A stretch of 5,481 nucleotides of DNA from Clostridia bacterium (GTDB taxonomy: Bacteria; Bacillota; Clostridia; Christensenellales; Aristaeellaceae): positions 1-5,481 of the forward strand of contig JAFWBZ010000372.1 of NCBI GenBank assembly GCA_017537105.1, read 5' to 3'. Shown here piece after piece: positions 1-5,481 of this stretch. Under the pieces are notes generated by a model that was given only the letters and a program-made list of their open reading frames with translations, was not told where the DNA came from and did not search any database. A program made the position numbers and the translations under genes. Numbering within the stretch: the first letter of the stretch is position 1; each line of letters begins with the position of its first letter.

Positions 1-45
1 CCCCCATCGGTTTATCCGATCACAGTTCGATTCCGGTCGTCAGTG

Positions 46-74
46 TTGACTCTGCACGGTAACTTTGATACAAT
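46..74 (+). promoter_or_regulatory. Predicted rightward sigma-70/sigma-A promoter, antisense to the channel gene
   Basis: TTGACT (46-51) and TACAAT (69-74) each match the consensus hexamers at five of six positions and are separated by exactly 17 bases. A TG one base before the -10 (66-67) makes an extended -10. Transcription would start near base 81 and run rightward into the 3' end of the channel gene on the opposite strand. No convincing plus-strand gene follows, so the product would be an antisense RNA, if the promoter is active. Confidence 0.5.
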
Positions 75-95
75 CGCGCGGTCAGGGTTCAAAAC

Positions 96-133
96 GGGTG
101 CAGACGGGTGCATCAGGGTGCAGGTTGTGCAGG
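96..133. repeat. Short tandem direct repeat with a 10-base period (GGGTGCA)
   Basis: GGGTGCA occurs at 96-102, 106-112 and 116-122, with a degenerate fourth unit TGTGCAGG at 126-133. The three-base spacers differ (GAC, TCA, GGT), so the heptamer is better conserved than the spacer. The spacing puts each unit on the same face of the helix. The array lies between the likely start site of the rightward promoter and the stop codon of the channel gene. It could be a protein-binding array or a chance slippage product. Confidence 0.6.
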
Positions 134-134
134 T

Positions 135-575
135 TTACAGACGTTTCCTGATCTGATCTGAAAGCTGTTCCAGTTCCTGCCTCGACAGCTCCGGAAGTCG
201 TTCCAGTTTATCCATGATGACAGCGAGCGATTCCCTCTGGCGCAGCTCTACCAGCTGCGTATAGTAATTGACGATCACGCCGGTAAATATGGCCAGCGTC
301 ACCACCGCATAGAGGGATAATACCACGGTAAGGCCCCGGGATATGGCGGTATGCACCACCACATCGCCGAAGCCGATGGTGGAAACCACTGTGAAGCAAT
401 ACCACAGTGCTTCCCGCCAGGTGTGGATGTCCGGCTCACAGATCCATATGACCACGGAGCAGAGCAGCAGGAAGCCGATGAAGCCCGCTATGATTTTGTC
501 CGCGCCGGTATGCCGCAGGACACGGCCAAGTACCTTCAGCTTTTTCATTGCTTCGTCAGCGCGGGCGCGCGCCAT
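135..575 (-). CDS. Two-transmembrane potassium-channel-like protein (ion channel 2 family)
   Basis: The 146-residue product has the KcsA-like plan: a first membrane helix (about 28-46, IIAGFIGFLLLCSVVIWIC), a pore helix (54-65), the selectivity filter TIGFGD (66-71, bases 363-380), a second membrane helix (about 83-104, VVLSLYAVVTLAIFTGVIV) and a charged helical tail (105-146). A filter of this form implies a tetrameric potassium-selective pore in the cytoplasmic membrane; Phe replaces the more common Tyr of TVGYGD, a known natural variant. No RCK or cyclic-nucleotide domain follows, so gating is unknown. The start is ambiguous. The ATG at 575 has AGGA six bases upstream and overlaps the DUF1254 gene by 31 bases. 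The ATG at 548 (MKKLKVLGRV) shares an ATGA with that gene's TGA, the usual form of translational coupling, but has no good binding site. Either way it is coupled to the gene before it. The stop is TAA at 137-135. Confidence 0.88.
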   Translation of the reverse strand: MARARADEAMKKLKVLGRVLRHTGADKIIAGFIGFLLLCSVVIWICEPDIHTWREALWYCFTVVSTIGFGDVVVHTAISRGLTVVLSLYAVVTLAIFTGVIVNYYTQLVELRQRESLAVIMDKLERLPELSRQELEQLSDQIRKRL

Positions 576-1927
576 GTTCCGTCCTGTACGGTTTCCTGCG
601 GCAGGTAGACACGCATGAACAGATGGAAGCCCGCACTGCCTGTGGGCAGCCAGTTGTTCGCGTGTTCTTCCGGCGCTTCGGCCTGCAGGAGTATGTCCAG
701 GGAGCCGTCCTCGTTCAGCTCATAGTCCGACCGGTCGTTGATGGCATATCGGTCCAGTGGATTGTCGATCAGGAAATCATCGTCGCCGTATGCGATGATG
801 GACCAGAAGCCGTTTTCCTCCACCGGCGGCAGCGCGTCCGGCTCAAAGTGGAGGATGTAGCTGTTTTCGCCGCTCAGAGCGTCACCCGCGTCATCGAAGC
901 CTGCCTTCATGTAGACCGCCACGTCAACCGGGTTTGCACCAAAGCCGCCGATGGCCACCAGCGCGCGATAATCGTATTCCTGACCGAAGCGGCTGATGGG
1001 ATCGCCCAGGAATCGGAAAGCGCCGTTCTTCACCTGAAAGCGGCCCGCGCTTTCCGTGAGCTCCGCGGTCATCCCGGTCAACATGGCCTTCCAGCGCTCC
1101 GCCGCATCCTCGCCAAGCACGGCGGGATCAAAGGATAGTCCCGGCCCGACGCCGACAGCAGCGATGGCATTCAGCAACTCTGCGTCCTCGGGATAGGCAG
1201 GGTTTTGAAGCATCAGTTCATTCATCCGGTCAAAAAACGCTTTCGGCCCCATTCCAAGCACGATCTGGATCGGAGTGCCGTCCTTGTCGGGATCGTAAAC
1301 GCCCGCGGGCTGCGCCTCTCCGGATTCCCACAGGCGAAGCGTCCGCACATCCATCTGCGCCTGAACGTCGTAGATATTCTCTAAATCCTCCGGACCGTAG
1401 CACAGGGTGCGCCCAATGATCCAGCCGATGTCCGTGGGGATCTCTACCCGCGTCATGCCCTCGGGTACCTCTCCGTCAAAGCCGGGGCCGGTCAGCAGGT
1501 ACGTGTTGGCGTCCTGGGTGTCCGCGCCGGTACCCAGCACGGCCACGGTATCCGACCATGCGTCCATCACCTGGAAGGTCAAATAGCGATCCACAGCGGG
1601 CTTTTGGATCACCAGCGCGTCCTCGCTGAGGTCGTAGAAAATCTGGGAATACAGGGTGTCCACATTGGGTGTCACCACCTGTCGGAAAGCGGCCGTGGCC
1701 AGGCTCCGGGCGTGACCCACCTGGTTGACCGGCGCCTTTCCGTTTTCAGGGGTCTCGACATTGGTACCCACTGTCAGCGTAGCGTCCATCAGCATCAGCG
1801 GGAACCCATAGATATAGGCCTGGCGCACCAGTGCCCACGCTTCATCGGCGGATGTGGCCGGCTCCGCGCAGGCGCACACGCCCGTCAGAAGAACGATGGT
1901 CATCAGCATCGCAATCACTCGCTTCAT
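545..1927 (-). CDS. Secreted DUF1254/DUF1214 domain protein
   Basis: The 460-residue product begins MKRVIAMLMTIVLLTGVCACA-EP, a signal peptide with a likely signal peptidase I site after ACA. DUF1254 covers roughly residues 65-195: VNQVGHAR, VVTPNVDTLYSQIFYDLSED (84-103) and YLTFQVMDAWSDTVAVLGTG (115-134) are typical. DUF1214 covers roughly 335-443: FWSIIAYGDDDFLIDNPLDR (374-393), NEDGSLDILLQ (405-415), NWLPTGSAGFHLFMRVYLPQ (425-444), and the family-typical ending DGTW. Length is usual for the two-domain family and neither domain is broken. The biochemical role of the family is not established to my knowledge. It sits 13 bases behind the preceding gene and its TGA overlaps the channel gene. 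Its place behind an alkylsulfatase suggests a role with the same extracellular substrate or product, which is inference. A lipoprotein reading at the Cys residues near the cleavage site cannot be fully excluded. Confidence 0.93.
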   Translation of the reverse strand: MKRVIAMLMTIVLLTGVCACAEPATSADEAWALVRQAYIYGFPLMLMDATLTVGTNVETPENGKAPVNQVGHARSLATAAFRQVVTPNVDTLYSQIFYDLSEDALVIQKPAVDRYLTFQVMDAWSDTVAVLGTGADTQDANTYLLTGPGFDGEVPEGMTRVEIPTDIGWIIGRTLCYGPEDLENIYDVQAQMDVRTLRLWESGEAQPAGVYDPDKDGTPIQIVLGMGPKAFFDRMNELMLQNPAYPEDAELLNAIAAVGVGPGLSFDPAVLGEDAAERWKAMLTGMTAELTESAGRFQVKNGAFRFLGDPISRFGQEYDYRALVAIGGFGANPVDVAVYMKAGFDDAGDALSGENSYILHFEPDALPPVEENGFWSIIAYGDDDFLIDNPLDRYAINDRSDYELNEDGSLDILLQAEAPEEHANNWLPTGSAGFHLFMRVYLPQETVQDGTWRAPALTKQ

Positions 1928-1931
1928 CTCG

Positions 1932-1940
1932 CTCACCTTC
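1932..1940 (-). promoter_or_regulatory. Ribosome binding site of the DUF1254 gene
   Basis: The minus strand reads TAGGAAGGTGAGCGAGATG. The purine-rich GAAGGTGAG lies four bases before the ATG at 1927 and directly follows the TAG of the preceding gene. It supports starting the gene at 1927 rather than at the longer open frame beginning at 2062, whose first 45 codons lie inside the preceding gene and do not resemble a secreted protein start. Confidence 0.75.
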
Positions 1941-3476
1941 CTATTTCTTGTGGAATACAATGACCCGGTCGTTGACCAGCTCGTAATACGAAGCGCCGAC
2001 GCCCGTCTCATCCAAGTAGAGGCGGAACAGCACAAACACCGGCTTCCCATTGTCGACACCATAGAACTGCCCCTGGTCGTTGCCGGTAGAATAGGGGATC
2101 ACAACGGTGTGCCCGTCCAGTTCCGTTCTTGCCATCTTGTAGACGTAGAAACCCTCCGCGCCTGTCGAATCCCCTTCGAGATATGGCTCCGCGCTCCCGT
2201 CAACCATGGAATCGAACACGGTGCAGACGCCGTTAAACAGCGGCCGCGCGTGGAGTACGGCGTTGAAATAGCGCGCCTTCCCGGTTACGGCGTGGTTCAC
2301 GCCATAGACCACCACAAAATCCTCGTCGCCTTTGAGCTCAAAATCAGGCGTGATCAGATAGGCCGCGTCGTGCACATCCCCGTTGGCGTTGACATCGTTC
2401 GTATACGCAGTCAGCCCGTCGATGATCGAGATCTCCGTGGTCAGCTCCTCGTAGTCATATTCGTCCGCGTATTGGTCGATGATCGCCCTGCGGATGCCGT
2501 CAAGGTTTCGCGTGCAGTCCTCCACCTGGGCGGCCTCGTGGATCCCGCTGCCCCTGGGCATCAGGGGCTTTGCCTCAAATGAAGCTGCCTGAAGCGCCTC
2601 CTTTGGCGTGACGCGGAACACCGTTGCGGTGTCTGGAAGGCTGGCCATATACGCGTCGTAGGCGTCCCGATCCTCCGGCTGGGAAATACGCCCGAACAGG
2701 CTGAACGTGTCCTTGCCGCGCTCAAGCCCCATGCGGTAGATGTCCTCCGGAATCTCCATGACATTGACCATGCTCTCCGGATAACCGGCCCCGTCGAGGG
2801 ACGCCATCACCCGATCCCGCGTCTCGCGGTTGGCGCAGATGACGATCACCGCCATTGTACCGAAGGCGCTGTCCCCGTCGTGGCGGGCGTTGAGCATGTT
2901 TACCGGCTCCCCGATAGAGCCGAAAATGGTGTGGTATAGGCCGGTTTCCTCGTTCCCGATCCCGAAAAAGCCCTTCTGTTTCGAGTAATCCTTGCCCTCC
3001 TGCTGCGCCGTGAACATCTGGTAGGCGATGAAGGACCAGTACTTGCAGGGATCGGGCAGCCTTGTAATCACCACGACGGCCTCGTCCTGGCGGAGCTTGA
3101 AGTGGATGCCCGCGGGATTGAAAAACGGATTGGCGGGCGCGTTCTCAATATCGGGATCGTCGTATGCGGTTTCCCGCTCGCCGGCCCAGCCGCGCTCCGC
3201 GTCGCCCACAGCGGCGTCCTGCTCCGGCGCGGGCGGCAGGTCCAGGATCAGGTAGGCCGATCCCGCGTTGTTTCCGAAGCAGGTGAGCAGCTTACCCTCC
3301 GAAGCGAGGCGAAGCGTGTCAAACTCATAGAGCGTTCCGTCCTGGACGTAAAAGCCCACGTCTTCAAGCCTCGACCTGAGCGCCTCCGGCGAAGCGCCCA
3401 CACTTGCATCCTCTGCCACGCAGGCCGTACCGAAACAGATTATCGCCGCCATCAGGACGACCAACAGTTTTTTCAT
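1941..3476 (-). CDS. Secreted protein of unknown family, 511 residues
   Basis: I do not recognise this family and assign no function. The protein starts MKKLLVVLMAAIICFGTACVA-ED, a Sec signal peptide. Cleavage after CVA is plausible; a lipoprotein reading at GTAC is weaker because Gly sits at -3. The mature protein is acidic and looks rich in beta-strands. Visible landmarks are FNPAGIHFKL (119-128), DPCKYWSFIAY (142-152), MAVIVICANRETRDRVMASL (208-227), a long middle part, VVYGVNHAVTGKARYFNAV (389-407), and FVLFRLYLDE (481-490) near the end. YWSFIAY and LFRLYL resemble FWSIIAY and LFMRVYL in the DUF1214 part of the next gene, so a distant relationship is possible but unproven. No zinc-binding HxH motif or nucleotide-binding loop is seen. 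It starts 29 bases after the TAA of the alkylsulfatase tail and ends in TAG 13 bases before the next gene, so co-transcription is very likely. Confidence 0.85.
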   Translation of the reverse strand: MKKLLVVLMAAIICFGTACVAEDASVGASPEALRSRLEDVGFYVQDGTLYEFDTLRLASEGKLLTCFGNNAGSAYLILDLPPAPEQDAAVGDAERGWAGERETAYDDPDIENAPANPFFNPAGIHFKLRQDEAVVVITRLPDPCKYWSFIAYQMFTAQQEGKDYSKQKGFFGIGNEETGLYHTIFGSIGEPVNMLNARHDGDSAFGTMAVIVICANRETRDRVMASLDGAGYPESMVNVMEIPEDIYRMGLERGKDTFSLFGRISQPEDRDAYDAYMASLPDTATVFRVTPKEALQAASFEAKPLMPRGSGIHEAAQVEDCTRNLDGIRRAIIDQYADEYDYEELTTEISIIDGLTAYTNDVNANGDVHDAAYLITPDFELKGDEDFVVVYGVNHAVTGKARYFNAVLHARPLFNGVCTVFDSMVDGSAEPYLEGDSTGAEGFYVYKMARTELDGHTVVIPYSTGNDQGQFYGVDNGKPVFVLFRLYLDETGVGASYYELVNDRVIVFHKK

Positions 3477-3483
3477 ATCCTTT

Positions 3484-3489
3484 CCTCCC
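3484..3489 (-). promoter_or_regulatory. Strong ribosome binding site of the 511-residue protein
   Basis: The minus strand reads TTGGGAGGAAAGGATATG, with GGGAGG seven bases before the ATG at 3476. This fixes that start. The upstream in-frame TTG at 3491 overlaps the site itself and would add LGGKD before the signal peptide, so it is rejected. Confidence 0.85.
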
Positions 3490-3505
3490 AAATGAACGCT
3501 ACACC

Positions 3506-3550
3506 TTACGGCTCAATGATATTGAAGCCGAAATCATAGGCCGTCATGTA
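3506..3550 (-). other. In-frame C-terminal tail of the alkylsulfatase, stranded behind a TAG codon
   Basis: Directly after the TAG at 3553-3551 the same frame continues as YMTAYDFGFNIIEP and ends in TAA at 3508-3506. The preceding residues are EGDATVPARLV. Alkylsulfatases of this family typically end their SCP2-like domain with a Gly-Asp turn, a helix, and a terminal aromatic-rich FNI(I/V)xP segment, so this looks like the true end of the protein. With the amber codon counted as one residue the full protein would be 658 residues. A single C-to-T change turning CAG (Gln) into TAG would explain it. Alternatives are a base-calling error or stop-codon readthrough. Confidence 0.8.
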
Positions 3551-5481
3551 CTACACCAGCCGGGCAGGCACGGTGGCGTCGCCCTCAGTATGAAGGTTCT
3601 GGAAAACCTCCTGATTGCCCATCATCATGCCCATCAGCTGGAGCTTTTGGCAGGTCAGCGTGGAGTCGGCGCTGTCGTCGGTCATGCCGGGGTATACCAG
3701 CAGCACGCCGCTGACCCGCTTGATGAAGTAGGTGTCGCCGGTATCGGAGAGAACCAGGTTCAGCGTCAGGTCGTCGTCCTGGGCCGCGACGGCATCGGTG
3801 GCAATGTCGATGAAGTCCAGGATCATGTCGCCGGTCATGCTCTGGCGTACGTCCGTTCCGCCGTTGGCCACCTTCGCCTGCGCCGTCTGGTTGCCCAGCC
3901 GCAGCTCCAGCGCGCCGGTCAGGTAGGCGTTGCGCCAGGTGCCGCTCTCGGCCTGGTAGCCCAGCTGCTCCAGCGCGTCGGCGCAGAGGTTCCGGGCTTC
4001 CTGGTTCGCGGGATCGGCAAACACCAGTTCCTTGGTCACCTGTGCCACCCACTGGTATTCGCCCTTGTCATAGTCCGCCCGGGCCAGCTCCAGCACGCGG
4101 TCCACGTCGCCCAGGTACTCCACCCACTTCTTCGCGGTGTCCTCGGGGGACAGGGGGTTCAGGTTCACGGGGTTGGCGTCGTACCAGCCCATGTAGCGCT
4201 GGTAGACCGCCTTGATGTTGTGGCTTAGCGTGCCGTAATACTGGCGGGTGTACCAGACACAGTTCAGCTTGTCCGGGAGCGTCAGCATATTGCTGATCTC
4301 CGCGGCGGTGTAGCCGAAGTTGATGTAGTGCAGCGTCTGGTCGTTGATATACCTGTACACCGCGGCGGTGTTCTCCATGTAGGTCTTGATGTTGTCGGTG
4401 TCCCAGTGGGGCCAGTTGTGGCTCTGGAATACCACGTCGGTCTCGTCGCCGAAGCGCTGCTCGGCTTCCAGGATGTAGCGGGACCACGCGCTTGCGTCGC
4501 GCACCTGCGCGCCTCTGAGCGTGTACAGGTTGTGCATCGTGCCGGTGCAGTTTTCCGCCAGCCACAAGCCCCGGTACTTCGGGAAGTAAGCGTTCATCTC
4601 GGCGGGGGCCTCGGTGCCGGGGGTCAGCTGGAACTGTATCTCCAGCCCGTCGATTGTAATGGTCTCGTCGCTGCAAACCTCGTAGGTCGGCGCGATCAGG
4701 CCGATGTTGCCCACCGCCTGCCCCAGGCCGATGCCCATCGCCAGCGTGCCCTGCTCGCCGGGTTCCAGCAGCACGCCGTACTGGTACATAGCGCGGCGGC
4801 TCATGGCGGCGTTGCAGTAGACGTTCTCGGAAACGGCGTGCTCCAGGAAGCCTTCGGGGGCCAGGATGACCACCTTGCCGGAGGCGATCTGCTCCTCCAG
4901 CAGCAGGCTCGCGTCGGCGGCGTCCTCCCGGTCAATGAGGCCCAGTATTCCGCCGTAGTGGTCCACGTGGCTGTGGCTGTACAGCACGGCCTTGATGTCC
5001 AATTTACCGAAGTGCTTCTCCATCAGGGCCTTGGCGGCGGCCATATCCTGGGTGCACATCAGCACGTCAAATACTACCCAGCCGCTGTCCGTGCGGATGA
5101 AGGTGGCGTTGGCCATGTCGTAGCCGCACACCTGGTAGATGCCATCGCAGACTTCGAACAGGCCCGCGTACTGGTTGTACAGCGTGTTGCGCCACAGGGA
5201 GGGGTTCACGGTGTCCGGCGCGGTCTCCAGCTCGTTGACGAAGCTGTAGTCAGCCACGTTCCAGACCTCGTTGCCCGCGTCGTCATAGATGATGAGCGAG
5301 TCCGGAGCCTCGATCAGCCCTCGCAGCGCGTTCTCCTTCTCGGTCTCGTCGGAAAAGTCCAGTCGGTCGTACCATGCGCGGTTGGCCTCGGCGGTGTAGG
5401 TCGTGGCGGGCTTGTTCTCAGCCAGCCCCATGCCGGATATAACCAGCAGCAGGGCGATCGCAAGGCAAAGCAGCTGTTTCA
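3551..5481 (-). CDS. Secreted alkylsulfatase, SdsA1/BDS1-type metallo-beta-lactamase fold (5' end cut by one base)
   Basis: This enzyme family hydrolyses primary alkyl sulfates such as dodecyl sulfate to an alcohol and sulfate using two zinc ions. The frame opens at the window edge: bases 5481-5480 read TG, the end of a start codon beginning at 5482. The protein then starts (M)KQLLCLAIALLLVISGMGLA-ENKP, a signal peptide with likely cleavage after GLA. An internal ATG at 5431 would remove most of this signal and is not preferred. Counting from 5482, the zinc motif HSHVDH is residues 170-175, followed by Glu291 (TEAP), Glu310 (AEN) and His355 (SHNWP). The spacings of 19 and 45 between the last three match what I recall for SdsA1. 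APEGFLEHAVSENV (208-221) and YYGTLSHN...GWYDANP (415-438) are family hallmarks; the latter lies in the helical dimerisation domain. An SCP2-like domain follows from about residue 530. The frame stops at TAG after 643 residues, about 15 short of the apparent original end. First gene of the operon; the exact natural substrate is unknown. Confidence 0.95.
   Translation of the reverse strand, partial: KQLLCLAIALLLVISGMGLAENKPATTYTAEANRAWYDRLDFSDETEKENALRGLIEAPDSLIIYDDAGNEVWNVADYSFVNELETAPDTVNPSLWRNTLYNQYAGLFEVCDGIYQVCGYDMANATFIRTDSGWVVFDVLMCTQDMAAAKALMEKHFGKLDIKAVLYSHSHVDHYGGILGLIDREDAADASLLLEEQIASGKVVILAPEGFLEHAVSENVYCNAAMSRRAMYQYGVLLEPGEQGTLAMGIGLGQAVGNIGLIAPTYEVCSDETITIDGLEIQFQLTPGTEAPAEMNAYFPKYRGLWLAENCTGTMHNLYTLRGAQVRDASAWSRYILEAEQRFGDETDVVFQSHNWPHWDTDNIKTYMENTAAVYRYINDQTLHYINFGYTAAEISNMLTLPDKLNCVWYTRQYYGTLSHNIKAVYQRYMGWYDANPVNLNPLSPEDTAKKWVEYLGDVDRVLELARADYDKGEYQWVAQVTKELVFADPANQEARNLCADALEQLGYQAESGTWRNAYLTGALELRLGNQTAQAKVANGGTDVRQSMTGDMILDFIDIATDAVAAQDDDLTLNLVLSDTGDTYFIKRVSGVLLVYPGMTDDSADSTLTCQKLQLMGMMMGNQEVFQNLHTEGDATVPARLV

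Larger units (their letters stand above)
1..134. other. Non-coding stretch downstream of the operon
   Basis: No open frame on either strand in this stretch looks like a gene. It holds the rightward promoter, the GGGTGCA array, and a small perfect inverted repeat ATCGG-TTTAT-CCGAT at 6-20. That hairpin has only five pairs and is followed by G residues, not a U run, on the operon strand, so it is not called a terminator. The end of the leftward transcript is therefore not defined here and may lie beyond base 1. Confidence 0.6.

Noticed and set aside
6..20. Hairpin ATCGG-TTTAT-CCGAT as an intrinsic terminator
   Set aside because: Only five base pairs, and no T run follows on either strand.
24..37. 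AGTTCGATTCCGG, resembling a tRNA T-loop
   Set aside because: The flanking five-base arms do not pair as a T stem, and no acceptor end or other tRNA arms can be placed.
65..92. Leftward promoter TTGAAC (87-92) with TATCAA (65-70)
   Set aside because: The spacer is 16 bases, the -10 match is poor, and no leftward gene follows in the window; probably a by-product of the better rightward promoter.
548..1138. Plus-strand open frame of 196 codons opposite the DUF1254 gene
   Set aside because: Complement of the conserved DUF1214 coding region; shadow frame.
1854..2582. Plus-strand open frame of 242 codons across the junction of the second and third genes
   Set aside because: It lies opposite two convincing genes and shows no recognisable domain; shadow frame.
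3551..3553. General reassignment of TAG to an amino acid
   Set aside because: The second gene ends at a TAG (1943-1941) placed right before the next gene's ribosome binding site, as expected of a true stop, so genome-wide recoding is unlikely from this window.
3404..4228. Long plus-strand open frame of 274 codons opposite the alkylsulfatase
   Set aside because: It is the antisense shadow of a GC-rich gene with clear catalytic motifs, is rich in His, Val and Gly without domain character, and has no good ribosome binding site.
4068..4676. Minus-strand frame of 202 codons inside the alkylsulfatase
   Set aside because: Arg/His/Pro-rich composition typical of an off-frame reading of GC-rich coding sequence; the alkylsulfatase frame carries the zinc ligands across this region.

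Overview
All four genes in this window are on the minus strand and are packed like one operon, read from right to left. The organism is not named by the sequence. Strong GGGAGG-type ribosome binding sites, short Sec signal peptides ending in (A/G/C)-x-A followed by Glu, and a GC-rich coding style suggest a GC-rich Clostridia-like Firmicute. That is inference, not proof.

Layout in transcription order: (1) a secreted SdsA1/BDS1-type alkylsulfatase of the metallo-beta-lactamase superfamily, whose start codon lies one base beyond the right edge; (2) a secreted protein of 511 residues that I do not recognise; (3) a secreted DUF1254/DUF1214 protein of 460 residues; (4) a small two-helix potassium-channel-like membrane protein with the filter TIGFGD. 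The gaps are 29 bases (counted from the apparent original stop of gene 1), 13 bases, and an overlap. The operon promoter is not visible and must lie to the right.

The most notable signal is in the alkylsulfatase. Its frame is closed by a TAG at 3553-3551, but the same frame continues for 14 more codons to a TAA at 3508-3506. Those codons spell a tail ending in FNIIEP, which looks like the normal C-terminal end of this family. The gene therefore appears to carry an in-frame amber codon 15 codons before its original end.

The 134 bases left of the channel gene hold no gene. They contain a good sigma-70/sigma-A type promoter pointing rightward (46-74), antisense to the channel gene, followed at once by a 10-base-period direct repeat (GGGTGCA three times plus a degenerate fourth). 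No convincing intrinsic terminator is seen for the leftward operon.

Working model (inference): the alkylsulfatase cleaves alkyl or related sulfate esters outside the membrane, the two other exported proteins act on or bind the same substrate or its products, and the channel serves the same condition at the membrane. Only the first enzyme's chemistry is supported by recognised catalytic residues.
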